A stretch of DNA of 64,000 nucleotides, taken from positions 744,001-808,000 of the forward strand of contig JADJUS010000004.1 of the NCBI GenBank assembly GCA_016716905.1, given 5' to 3'. Source of the DNA: Acidobacteriota bacterium (GTDB lineage: Bacteria; Acidobacteriota; Vicinamibacteria; Vicinamibacterales; SCN-69-37). Positions 42,358 to 50,857 of the stretch are shown one piece after another (within the stretch, counting starts at the first letter, position 1; each line of letters starts with the position of its first letter). The translations under genes and the position numbers were made by a program. The notes under the pieces are model-generated. The model was not told where the DNA came from. It ran no database searches and was given only the letters and a program-made list of their open reading frames with translations.

Positions 42358-44871
42358 TCATTGACCCGAGCCCTTGTTGAATGACACGAGATCCCCCTCG
42401 TTGATTTCCGTGAGCGCTGACGTGATGATGAACTCGCCAACAGTGAGGCCGGCCAGAATCTGCGTGAGCTGAGGCGTCGTCAGGCCGACGCGCACGTCGC
42501 GGCGCATCACCCGGTTGTCGGTACCGGCCACCATGACATACGACACGCCGCTGACCTTCAGCACCGCATCGGTGGGGACCACCAGCGCTTCGGGCACCGA
42601 CGCAATGAGGATTTCTGCGAGCACGGCCGTGCCGGCTGGGGGACTTGTGATGCCTGGGGCCAGGGTCAACGTGACCGAGGCGGTGCCCGCGTCAGGTGAG
42701 GATGGAGCCGTCACACGCGTCACCGAGGCCGCCATCGGCATTTCGCCCATCGGTGTGACCGTGGCGGTCTGGCCGTTCACGATCTGGCCGAGGTCCTGAA
42801 CGAGAACGTCCACGGTGATCTGCACGCGAGTGGGGTCGATGATCCGGATCACTGGATCGGTGCCGGTGCCAAGCACGGTGTCGCCCGCGTAGTGCCAGCG
42901 GGTCGCAACGACGCCGTCAAACTTCGCGCGAATCGTGGCGCGTTCCTCGGCAACGCGCTCGGACGCCAGAATCTGGCGAGCGGCCGCCAGTTCAGTCTGG
43001 GCTCTGGCCAGGTCGCCCTGTGCGGTGTCGAGATCGACACGCGCGGCCAACCCCTGTGCCACAAGCGAGGTGAGCTGGGTGACGCGCGCCCGGGCGGCGT
43101 CTGCTCGCGTCAGGACGAGGGCAATTTCCAGTTCAGCGGCATGAATCGCCGCCACGCGGCTTGGGACTTCGAACCGCGCAATGATGTCGCCCACCTTGAC
43201 AGGGCTGCCCTCGGCCAGCGGCAGTTCCACCACTGTCGACGTCTCCGTTGCGTGCACCGTGAAGTCGCCGTCGGGCATCGGCGTGACGGCCCCGCGCGCA
43301 CTCACGATGCGGCGCAGCACATTCAGGCGTGCGGGCTCCACCGTCACCTGGATGGCGCCGGTAAGCGCAGCTTCGGGTTCGGGATCGCTGCCGCAGCCTG
43401 CTGCGCCCAGCAGCGCGAACCCAACCACAAGCAGCGCGGCCAGCTGACGCCGCGCCGGCCACACCATCGTTGACGCCAGCGACAGCAGCACCGTGATTGA
43501 CGCACCCGTCACCGCATACCAAGGCCACGCCACGGCCGTGAATGCCCACACCGACCAGACGGTGACCCACGCGACGAGCATCGACAGCGCCACGGGCCAG
43601 GCTTCCACGCGACGGCGCATCACGGCCACCAGGAACGCCCCCAGCACCGGACCGGCACCGAGCCCCAGCACCGCAAGACCCGCGTCGAGCACCGACTGGT
43701 TGAGCTGCGTGGCCAGCAACGCAATGCCGATTTGCACCATGCCCCAGCCTACCGTAGCCCGATGCGCCACGCGCAACATGTCAGCGTCGCTGGCTTTCGG
43801 CTTCCAGTACTTCAGATAGAAGTCATTAACGGTCGTCGCCGCAAGCGAGTTGATCGACGGAGACAACGCCGCTGCCACGATCGCCGCGACGACGAATCCT
43901 GCAAAGCCCGCTGGCACGTAGTCGCGCACGAACGCCGGAATCAGCATGTCGGGCCGTCCCAGCGTGGGTGCAGCCACGTGCTGGTAAAACGTGGCGAGCG
44001 TGACCCCGATGAACAGGAACAAGCCAAATTGCAGGAATACCAGGATGCCGCTGAGCGAGAGTCCGACTTGTGCCTGTTGACGAGATCGCGCGGTCAGCAA
44101 CCGCTGCACCAGGAACTGGTCCGTGCCGTGCGTGGCGAGCGTGAGCGCGACGCCGCCGACCAGGCCCGCCCAGAATGTGTACGCGCGGAAGAAATCGAGC
44201 CGCAGATCGAACATCACGAATCGCCCGCTGGCCGCACCGAAGTCGAGCACCTCGCGCAGGCCACCAGGCACTCCTGCCAGAGCGAACCAGAACACGATCA
44301 GCGCGCCGGCCAGGTACACAAACATCTGGATCACGTCGGTCCAGATGACGGCCGATGCGCCGCCATAAAAGGTGTAGACGATCATCGCGATGCCCAGCAC
44401 CAGGATGGCGCCCCAGACGGGCACGCCCACGAGTGTGGCCACCACTGCCGATGTGGCAAAGAGGCGGATGCCGTCGGCTGCACTGCGGGTCAGCAGGAAC
44501 ATGGCGGACCCGAGGTTTCGCACCGGGGCACCGAACCGTTCGTGCAACACCTCGTACGACGTCATCAGTTCACGCGCGAAGTACTTCGGAATGAAGATGG
44601 CAGAGACGATGAACCGGCCGGCGATGTAGCCGAGCGCGAGTTGCAGGAACGTGAAGTTGCCCCCGGCCGCGTAGGTCTGCGCGGGGATGCCGATGAACGT
44701 GAGCGTGCTGGTCTCGGTTGCTACCACGGTGAAACATACCGCCCACCAGGGCACCGAACGGCCGATCAGGAAGTACTCGGACGCCGACGTCTGGCGCTTC
44801 GCAAAGCTCGCGCCCAGCCAGACGATCAGGCAGAGATACAGTCCGATGATCCCGTAGTCGAGGCTCGCCAC
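42358..44871 (-). CDS. Sodium:solute symporter fused to HlyD/RND-adaptor lipoprotein
   Basis: 837 residues. Residues 1-465 are an SSS-family symporter with 13 helices and the ATHGTDQFLVQRLL signature. At residue 469 (ATG at 43467) the frame enters RRQLAALLVVGFALLGAAGC, a lipoprotein signal with lipobox Cys, followed by an RND-type adaptor (VHATETSTVVELPLAEGSPVKVGD, coiled coil, RIIDPTRVQITVDVLVQD, barrel). No stop parts the two. If the internal ATG is used, a separate 369-residue lipoprotein is also made. No pump gene is beside it. GTG start. Confidence 0.82.
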   Translation of the reverse strand: MASLDYGIIGLYLCLIVWLGASFAKRQTSASEYFLIGRSVPWWAVCFTVVATETSTLTFIGIPAQTYAAGGNFTFLQLALGYIAGRFIVSAIFIPKYFARELMTSYEVLHERFGAPVRNLGSAMFLLTRSAADGIRLFATSAVVATLVGVPVWGAILVLGIAMIVYTFYGGASAVIWTDVIQMFVYLAGALIVFWFALAGVPGGLREVLDFGAASGRFVMFDLRLDFFRAYTFWAGLVGGVALTLATHGTDQFLVQRLLTARSRQQAQVGLSLSGILVFLQFGLFLFIGVTLATFYQHVAAPTLGRPDMLIPAFVRDYVPAGFAGFVVAAIVAAALSPSINSLAATTVNDFYLKYWKPKASDADMLRVAHRATVGWGMVQIGIALLATQLNQSVLDAGLAVLGLGAGPVLGAFLVAVMRRRVEAWPVALSMLVAWVTVWSVWAFTAVAWPWYAVTGASITVLLSLASTMVWPARRQLAALLVVGFALLGAAGCGSDPEPEAALTGAIQVTVEPARLNVLRRIVSARGAVTPMPDGDFTVHATETSTVVELPLAEGSPVKVGDIIARFEVPSRVAAIHAAELEIALVLTRADAARARVTQLTSLVAQGLAARVDLDTAQGDLARAQTELAAARQILASERVAEERATIRAKFDGVVATRWHYAGDTVLGTGTDPVIRIIDPTRVQITVDVLVQDLGQIVNGQTATVTPMGEMPMAASVTRVTAPSSPDAGTASVTLTLAPGITSPPAGTAVLAEILIASVPEALVVPTDAVLKVSGVSYVMVAGTDNRVMRRDVRVGLTTPQLTQILAGLTVGEFIITSALTEINEGDLVSFNKGSGQ

Positions 44872-45042
44872 TACGGCCTAAACCACGAGCGCTGTGACCA
44901 TTTCTTCAACATTTACCGTCAATCTCCGCAGAAGGTACCGAGCAGGTAGTCTACCGTCTGCTCCGGAAATACGACCAGTGCTGAAACTTTCTAACACCTC
45001 CTGTGTTTGTCAGGTAATGACCGCTCGCCCGCTGGGCCAGGC
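44872..45042. other. Divergent intergenic region
   Basis: 170 bp between the symporter-adaptor gene and the ECF sigma-factor gene. It must hold promoters for both. No palindrome or strong -35/-10 pair was found; a CAGGTA-like segment lies just before the sigma gene. Nothing else is seen. Confidence 0.4.
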
Positions 45043-45630
45043 ATGACCGACGCCCGGGTCTTTGAGGCGTTCCTTCTGGAATACCAGGACATGGTCTATG
45101 CCACGGCCTTTCGGCTGTTGGGCAACGCGATGGAGGCGGAAGACGTGGCGCAAACGGTGTTCATGAAGGCGTTTGAGCAGTTCGACCAGGTCGGCACCAG
45201 TCCATCGGCGCCCGGCTGGCTCAAGACCGTCACGACCAACGCGTGCCTCAACCACCTCTCGCGCTACCGCAACCGCTGGCGCTTCTTCAGTGAACTGACC
45301 AGCGCCGAGGCCCACTCCGTGGACTCCAGGACCTCGGGACCCCAGGACTCCGGAGCCCAGGACCCTGGACCCTGGACCCTGGACCCAGGACCCAAAGACT
45401 CCGGGACCCCAGGACTCCTGGACTCCGATAGTTCGCTTGACCTCGCCCTCCGCCGCCTGCCGGCGCACCAACGCGTCCCCATCGTCCTCTTCCATTTTGA
45501 TGACCTCACTTATCAGCAGATCGCCGAGCGGCTGAACATTTCGCTGGGCAAGGTCAAGACAGACATTCACCGCGGTCGCGAAGCCCTGCGCGCGGCGCTG
45601 GCGGCGGCCAACGAAGGAGCGCTTCGATGA
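45043..45630 (+). CDS. ECF-type RNA polymerase sigma factor with repeat-filled linker
   Basis: 195 residues. Sigma-2 domain (residues 7-78: DMVYATAFRLLGNAMEAEDVAQTVFMKAF) and sigma-4 domain (133-190: LPAHQRVPIVLFHFDDLTYQQIAERL, GKVKTDIHRGREALR) are intact. Between them residues 92-131 are a Pro/Asp/Gly/Ser stretch read from GGACTCC/GGACCCT words (45315-45432), longer than the usual linker. The frame is kept. The start is ATG 45043 rather than TTG 45007. Next gene overlaps by ATGA, and is the likely membrane regulator. Confidence 0.9.
   Translation: MTDARVFEAFLLEYQDMVYATAFRLLGNAMEAEDVAQTVFMKAFEQFDQVGTSPSAPGWLKTVTTNACLNHLSRYRNRWRFFSELTSAEAHSVDSRTSGPQDSGAQDPGPWTLDPGPKDSGTPGLLDSDSSLDLALRRLPAHQRVPIVLFHFDDLTYQQIAERLNISLGKVKTDIHRGREALRAALAAANEGALR
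45315..45432. repeat. Heptamer tract inside the sigma-factor gene
   Basis: About 16 words of the GGACTCC / GGACCCT / GGACCCC kind, 7-9 bases each, in frame with the sigma-factor gene. Three identical GGACCCT units occur in a row (CCTGGACCCTGGACCCTGGA). This is the longest of three tracts of this kind in the window. Confidence 0.85.
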
Positions 45631-46082
45631 CTCCCCGTGGAGTCGATTTCGATCCGCAGGATCCGCTGACACGCGCGCTTCGGGCGTTGCCCGAGCCGCG
45701 TGCGCCACGCACCCTTGCGCCCCGCGTGATGGCGGCGGTGCATGCGCGGCTCGCCCAACCCGCACCGCGCACCTGGTTTGACTGGCCGCTCGGATGGCGC
45801 GTCAGCTCGGCCGCATGCGCCGTGGCCGTGATGGTCGCGCTTGTGCTGGTCTGGCCGATGGCCCTCGCGTGGCTGCAGCCCGCCGCGGACGCGCTCGGCG
45901 CTCGCGCTGCCGTCGTCTGGCACAAGGCCGACGTGGTGCTGAGTGTCGCCGGTGTGTTCTTTCGCTCGGTCTGGTATCCGCTTGTATTGCCATTTTTGGT
46001 TTTTGTCACGGTGATGACCATCGCGTGCGCCACGCTTGGCGCGATGCTCGGCCGTGTCGCTCTGGGAGGAGCGTCTCGATGA
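45627..46082 (+). CDS. Membrane protein of sigma-factor operon, putative anti-sigma-like
   Basis: 151 residues. A short cytosolic start (RALRALPEPRAPRTLAPRVMAAVHARL, similar to the start of zinc-less anti-sigma factors), then two hydrophobic helices (60-85 and 115-145). It is co-transcribed with the sigma factor (ATGA overlaps on both sides), so it is a candidate anti-sigma factor. No zinc motif is seen. Confidence 0.6.
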   Translation: MTPRGVDFDPQDPLTRALRALPEPRAPRTLAPRVMAAVHARLAQPAPRTWFDWPLGWRVSSAACAVAVMVALVLVWPMALAWLQPAADALGARAAVVWHKADVVLSVAGVFFRSVWYPLVLPFLVFVTVMTIACATLGAMLGRVALGGASR

Positions 46083-47812
46083 ACGTTCGAAAACTCGTCA
46101 CGATGGCGGTGCTGATTGTGACCGCGGCCGTAACCACAGGGGCGGCGAGCCCGCAGGCGACACGGTCACCGCGTGAGAATCCGCCCACCCAGCGTGGTCA
46201 GGACCCCACCAACCCGACGACCCGCCCGCAGCCGGATGGGGCGGCCAACGATCGCTTCGAGCGGGAATTCGGATTCCGGCGCCGTTATTGGCGACCTGTG
46301 CTGCGCATCGGACAGGACTATGCGCTCCGGGCCAACGAAGTGGTGCGTGATGTCACGGTCGTCTTCGGCAGCGCCAAAATTGATGGACGAGTCGAAGGTG
46401 ACCTGGTGGTCATCTTCGGGCCCGTGACTCTCTCAAACACGGCGGTGGTCGAAGGGTCGTTTGTCGTGGTCGGCGGCAACGCCACTGTGCAGGCCGGCGC
46501 CATCGTGCGCGACGAGGTCATGGTGATTGGCGCGGGACTGGATGTGCCCGAGAACTTCATCTTCGGCAGCGGACACTTCGTCATTGGCACCCGCGCGCTC
46601 GGCGCCTGGATGGAGTCTGTGGTGCCCTGGGTGACCTACGGATTTTTGTGGGGCCGGCCGATTGTCGCCAGCATCGGCTGGGTCTGGAACATCGTCGGTC
46701 TCTTCCTGCTTGTCTACCTTCTGATTAACCTGGTGGCGCACGAGCCGGTGACGGCCACGGCGTCTGTGCTTGCCACGCGCCCGCTCGGCAGTTTCATGAC
46801 CGGGCTTCTCGTGCTGCTGCTGGCCGGACCGGTATCAGCGCTGCTCGCGGTATCAATTATCGGCATTGCCGTGATTCCGTTTGCGTTGGCGGCGCTCGTG
46901 GTGGCGGGTCTGGTGGGCCGGGTGGGCGTGTTGCGCGCGATCGGCAACACCGTGATGAGACCCGACGAGCCGGCCAGCCGTTCGCAGGGGCTGCGGTCGT
47001 TTGTTATCGGCTTCGCGCTCGTGACGCTCACCTATATGGTGCCGTTGCTGGGGTTTGTGGCGTGGGCGCTGTTCGGCGTCCTGGGTCTTGGCGCAGCCGT
47101 CCTCGCATTCCTGACGGCGTGGCGGCGCGAGCATCCGAAGGTTGAAAAGGCGCCGCGGTTCCGCAAGAGTGCGCCTCTTCCCACGCCGCCGGCTGAACCG
47201 GCGCCATCGGGTGGGTTCGCATTCGCCGCTCCCGCTGCACCGGTGGTGACTCAAGCGCCGGCCTTTGATGCCGGCCCCACCTCAATGGGCGACGAGCCGG
47301 CCGACTCTGGAGGTTGGCAACCGACGATGGATGCCGGAAGCGGTCCCGCAGCTGCCGCCACCATGGCGGGTGCGGCGTTCGCGTCAAACCTGGCGTCGTT
47401 CCCCCGTGCGGCGTTCCTCGACCGCGCCGCAGCGTTTGTGGTCGACGTGGTGTTGCTGTTGTTTGTGAGTGAAATATTCGATCGACAGTCCATGTATCGC
47501 GATGACGACTTCCTCCTCCCGTTGATGCTGCTGTACTTCATCGGGTTCTGGGTGTGGAAGGGAACAACGATCGGCGGCATCGTCGCCAACCTGCGCGTGG
47601 TCAAGACCAATGGGGGCGAACTTTCGTTCCTTGAGGGACTCGTCCGCGGCCTGACGAGCGTGCTGTCGTTTGGTGCCCTCGGCATCGGCGTGTTGTGGAT
47701 CCTGCGCAGTGACCTGGTCGCCGCCGACGGTCAGCCCGCCCGGCAGGCATGGCACGACCTGGCCGCCGGCACCTATGTGGTGAAGGTGCCCAAGGGGTAT
47801 CCATTGCCTTGA
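46079..47812 (+). CDS. Polymer-forming-like beta-helix membrane protein with RDD domain
   Basis: 577 residues. A signal peptide, a Pro-rich linker, then repeats such as VVRDVTVVFGSAKIDGRVEGDLVVIFGPVTLSNTAVVEGSFVVVGGNATVQ, the six-residue hydrophobic pattern of bactofilin-like beta helices (residues 85-160). Several helices, a Pro/Ala-rich linker, and a C-terminal RDD domain (RAAFLDRAAAFVVDVVLLL to the end) follow. Function is unknown; the operon with an ECF sigma factor suggests envelope-stress response. No terminator before the following repeat. Confidence 0.7.
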   Translation: MNVRKLVTMAVLIVTAAVTTGAASPQATRSPRENPPTQRGQDPTNPTTRPQPDGAANDRFEREFGFRRRYWRPVLRIGQDYALRANEVVRDVTVVFGSAKIDGRVEGDLVVIFGPVTLSNTAVVEGSFVVVGGNATVQAGAIVRDEVMVIGAGLDVPENFIFGSGHFVIGTRALGAWMESVVPWVTYGFLWGRPIVASIGWVWNIVGLFLLVYLLINLVAHEPVTATASVLATRPLGSFMTGLLVLLLAGPVSALLAVSIIGIAVIPFALAALVVAGLVGRVGVLRAIGNTVMRPDEPASRSQGLRSFVIGFALVTLTYMVPLLGFVAWALFGVLGLGAAVLAFLTAWRREHPKVEKAPRFRKSAPLPTPPAEPAPSGGFAFAAPAAPVVTQAPAFDAGPTSMGDEPADSGGWQPTMDAGSGPAAAATMAGAAFASNLASFPRAAFLDRAAAFVVDVVLLLFVSEIFDRQSMYRDDDFLLPLMLLYFIGFWVWKGTTIGGIVANLRVVKTNGGELSFLEGLVRGLTSVLSFGALGIGVLWILRSDLVAADGQPARQAWHDLAAGTYVVKVPKGYPLP

Positions 47813-47821
47813 CGGCCGGCT

Positions 47822-48028
47822 TAGTGGCGAAATGTCACAAATGTCCGAAATGGCGAAATGTCTGCAATGCGCGAATGGCCAAGTGCTCGAATGTCTAATG
47901 TGCGCAATGAGCGAATGACCTTGGAGCGGCAGATTTAACCATTGGAGGGCAAAGACATTCCAACATTCTTCCCTGCAATGGTCTTTCCGCATTTCGCCAC
48001 TTCGGACATTTGTGACATTTCGCCATTA
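47822..48028. repeat. 207-bp palindromic repeat element, copy B
   Basis: Terminal inverted repeats of 39 bases (47822-47860 and 47990-48028, 37 of 39 paired). Its inner core (about 47905-47960) matches the reverse complement of copy A's core, so the two copies lie in opposite orientation. Left of centre, words of about 8-9 bases each ending in AATG follow one another (GCGAATG, TCCGAAATG and so on). It lies between the RDD protein and the vapB-like gene. One base pair in the arms differs from copy A in both arms at once. Confidence 0.85.
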
Positions 48029-48077
48029 CAGCCGCTGCGGCGTCATAATGGCGCCGTAGCGGTGCTAATATGGTTCC

Positions 48078-48326
48078 ATGGCAGCTTCAGTCAGCCTTTC
48101 AATCAAGGACGTGCCCTCTGACATGGCCGTGGCTCTCCGCGAGCGGGCGGCGCAGAACCACCGGTCGATTCAGGGAGAGCTCATGGCGATTCTTGAGGAG
48201 GCCGTCCGGCCTTCCCGAAATCGTGGCTTCGATCCGGACCGCTTGATTCGGATGGCAGCGGCGTTGGGTCTCAAATCGTCTGAGAGCTCGGTTGACCTCA
48301 TCCGCGAGATGCGAGACTCGCGGTGA
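48078..48326 (+). CDS. Ribbon-helix-helix antitoxin (VapB/FitA-like)
   Basis: 82 residues. SVSLSIKDVPSDMAVALRERAAQNHRSIQGELMAILEEA fits the Arc/MetJ-like fold of FitA-type antitoxins; the C-terminal part is charged. The downstream PIN toxin starts within its stop (GTGA). ATG is 48 bases after the palindromic repeat, and no operator of its own is seen. Confidence 0.87.
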   Translation: MAASVSLSIKDVPSDMAVALRERAAQNHRSIQGELMAILEEAVRPSRNRGFDPDRLIRMAAALGLKSSESSVDLIREMRDSR

Positions 48327-48706
48327 ATCGGGTCGTGGCCGACGCCTCGGCGCTGGCGGCGCTCACGTTTCAAGAGCCCGGTGTTGACGAGGTGAAGCTG
48401 CGGCTGATGGGCGCACAGGTCTTTGCGCCTCGACTCCTCCAGTTCGAAATGGCCAACGTGGCGTGGAAGCGAATTCGGCGCGAGCCTGAAGACGCCCTGG
48501 CCACCATGACCCTCCTGCAAGCGGCACTTGGCGAGGGAAGCGGCATCGAGTGGATGGACGTGAACGTCACGGACGTCGTCCTCATCGCACAGGCCACCGG
48601 GCTCACGGCATACGACGCGAGTTATCTCTGGTTGGCGGCCTCACTGGGGGCGGACCTGGTCACGCTCGACAAGCGGCTGGCGGCCGCAAGTACCATGGAT
48701 ATCTGA
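48323..48706 (+). CDS. PIN-domain toxin (VapC-like)
   Basis: 127 residues with PIN acidic residues Asp 7 (VADASAL), Glu 42 (QFEMANV), Asp 98 (AYDASYLWLA) and Asp 116 (VTLDKRL). The GTG start overlaps the antitoxin stop by GTGA. It is a second, unrelated toxin-antitoxin unit in the window. The following membrane-protein ATG overlaps its stop (TGATG), so the unit may be co-transcribed with it. Confidence 0.88.
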   Translation: MNRVVADASALAALTFQEPGVDEVKLRLMGAQVFAPRLLQFEMANVAWKRIRREPEDALATMTLLQAALGEGSGIEWMDVNVTDVVLIAQATGLTAYDASYLWLAASLGADLVTLDKRLAAASTMDI

Positions 48707-50340
48707 TGTCGCGAGCGCGCCTGGCCATCGTCGCTGGCCTTTACACCGTTCTCACGCTGATCATGATGTACCCGGTCAGCGTGAACCCGTCGGGTCTGAA
48801 ACTGGGAGGTGGGGCCGATCCCAGTCTTTACGTGTGGACCATTGGATGGGGCGCGCACGCGCTGACGCACGCCCCGTGGGCGGCGTTCGACGCCAACATC
48901 TTTTTTCCCTACAAACACACGCTGGCGTTTTCTGAGAACGCCCTGGGAAGTGCGGCCCTCGCCATTCCCGTCATGTGGCTGACCGGCGACCCGCTCACAT
49001 CCACAAACGTGGTTGCCATCGTTGCCGTGATGTTGTGTGCGTTCGGCGGCTATTTCCTGGGCCGCACACTCGGGCTCTCTCCAGCCGCGGCGTTTATTAC
49101 CGGGCTGATCTTTGCGTTCGCACCGCCCCGATTTGCGCGCCTGGCCCAGATTCACCTGGCGGTGCACTGGGTGCCGTTTTGTCTCGCTTTCCTGCATCGG
49201 TATCTCAACGACGGCAGGCCCCGGCATCTGCACGCGGCGCTCGCCCTGTTTTCCCTGCAAGCGCTGACGAGTGGCCATGGTGCGGCGCTGCTGATTCTGG
49301 GCTCAGCGCTGATCATCGGATTTCGCCTGGCGTGGGGCATGCCCCTGGCTGTGGTCACCCGCGTGCGGGATGTCGGTCTGACCGGACTTCTTGTCCTCGT
49401 GCCGGCAGCCCTCATGTTCATCCCGTATTGGTTCGCGCGCCGGGAGGTGGGTCTTGAACGCGTGCTGGACGATGTGGGAGTGACCTGGTCGAGTTATCTC
49501 AGTTCACCTTCGCACGTGCACAAATGGCTGGTGTCGAACCTGCCCGATTGGACCTGGCTGCGGCAGGAGCCAGACGCCTTCCTGTTTCCGGGCGTGGTGC
49601 CCGTCATTCTGGCGGCGCTGGCCCTTTCGCGCCTCGTGTCTCGCGAGCGCTGGACGTACCTGGCCATGATCGTTGTCACCGCGTGGATGACCATCGGCCC
49701 TCCGTTCTCGATCTGGCGATGGATCTATTGGCTGCCTGGGCTGAACTTCATCCGCGTGCCGTCACGTTTCACCCTGCTGGGCATTCTCGCCTTGGCGGTG
49801 CTCGCGGGCCTTGGGTTTGATCGCGTGTCCAAGTCGTGGCCCCAGACGCGCCGCCGGTTCGCGGCCGGCGGCATTGCCGCGCTGTTGCTGATCGAGTGCG
49901 CGTTCATGCCGATTGACGCGCGGCCGTTCAAGATTGATTCGACCGCCGTTGACCGCTGGCTCGACACTCAGCCGAAGCCGTTCGCCGTTGCGGAGTTTCC
50001 CCTGTCGGAGTCGCGTGCCGACTCGCGCCGGGCCGATATGGCCACAAACTTCATGTTGCATTCGCTGGCCCACCACCAGCCAACCGTGTTCGGCTACAGC
50101 GGCGTGGAACCGCCGGGGTACAAGGACATGTATAACGACCTCATCCGGTTCCCGTCAGACCAGAGCATTGCGCGTCTGACCGGTCTCGGTGTCACGTATG
50201 CCGTGGTTCACCTCGAGTACTACGCCCCGGAGTTCCGCGCGGAGTATGAGGCCCGCCTGACGTCCTTTGGCGACCGTTTGCGGCTGGTGCATCAGGACGG
50301 GCTGGGTCGCGTGTATCGCCTGCAGACCAGGTCACAGTGA
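48706..50340 (+). CDS. Multi-helix membrane protein, YfhO/GT-C-like
   Basis: 544 residues with about 12 hydrophobic helices and a C-terminal soluble part. A few early residues (GGGADPSLYVWTIGW, DANIFFP, ENALGS) and the helix layout are like GT-C type membrane glycosyltransferases or YfhO. The D-P segment near the N-terminus may be the GT-C acidic motif. Substrate is unknown. ATG overlaps the VapC stop, an unusual place for such a gene. Confidence 0.62.
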   Translation: MSRARLAIVAGLYTVLTLIMMYPVSVNPSGLKLGGGADPSLYVWTIGWGAHALTHAPWAAFDANIFFPYKHTLAFSENALGSAALAIPVMWLTGDPLTSTNVVAIVAVMLCAFGGYFLGRTLGLSPAAAFITGLIFAFAPPRFARLAQIHLAVHWVPFCLAFLHRYLNDGRPRHLHAALALFSLQALTSGHGAALLILGSALIIGFRLAWGMPLAVVTRVRDVGLTGLLVLVPAALMFIPYWFARREVGLERVLDDVGVTWSSYLSSPSHVHKWLVSNLPDWTWLRQEPDAFLFPGVVPVILAALALSRLVSRERWTYLAMIVVTAWMTIGPPFSIWRWIYWLPGLNFIRVPSRFTLLGILALAVLAGLGFDRVSKSWPQTRRRFAAGGIAALLLIECAFMPIDARPFKIDSTAVDRWLDTQPKPFAVAEFPLSESRADSRRADMATNFMLHSLAHHQPTVFGYSGVEPPGYKDMYNDLIRFPSDQSIARLTGLGVTYAVVHLEYYAPEFRAEYEARLTSFGDRLRLVHQDGLGRVYRLQTRSQ

Positions 50341-50380
50341 CCGTGGTTGCTGCGCTGCGGGTACAATCTCTCTTGCGTTC

Positions 50381-50857
50381 ATGAAGCTCCGACTCAATTT
50401 TTCCGTCAATGGTGAACCGGCCGAAGCGCTGGTGGACCCCGACAAGACCCTGCTCGAGGTGCTGCGCGAAGACCTGCAGCTGACCGGCACCAAACACGGC
50501 TGCGAACTGGGGGAGTGCGGGGCGTGCGCCGTACTCCTGGACGACCAGCCCGTGCTGTCATGCCTGGTCGTGTCTCACGAGTGTGAAGGGCGATCGGTGG
50601 TGACGGTGGAAGGGCTGACGGTTGATGGCCGCCTGCACCCGCTCCAGGAGTGTTTTGCGGACCTCGGTGCGTCGCAGTGTGGCTACTGCACGCCCGGCAT
50701 CCTCATCGCGGCCAAAGCGTTGCTCGACCGCGAGCCGAATCCCTCGCGGGACCTGATTCGCGAAGCGCTGTCCGGGAATCTGTGCCGGTGCACGGGATAC
50801 CAGCAGATTCTGGATGCGGTCGAGGCGGCCATCGTTCGCGGGGAGACGCCGAAGTGA
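50381..50857 (+). CDS. 2Fe-2S subunit of 4-hydroxybenzoyl-CoA reductase-like enzyme
   Basis: 158 residues. First cluster Cys 41, 46, 49 and 61 (CELGECGAC...SC), second cluster CGYC and CRC about residues 103-140. This is the gamma (HcrC-like) subunit of a three-subunit molybdenum hydroxylase. The next two genes overlap by GTGA and ATGA. First gene of a three-gene operon. Confidence 0.88.
   Translation: MKLRLNFSVNGEPAEALVDPDKTLLEVLREDLQLTGTKHGCELGECGACAVLLDDQPVLSCLVVSHECEGRSVVTVEGLTVDGRLHPLQECFADLGASQCGYCTPGILIAAKALLDREPNPSRDLIREALSGNLCRCTGYQQILDAVEAAIVRGETPK

Noticed and set aside
43732..44949. 405-residue plus-strand frame
   Set aside because: Antisense of the symporter gene.
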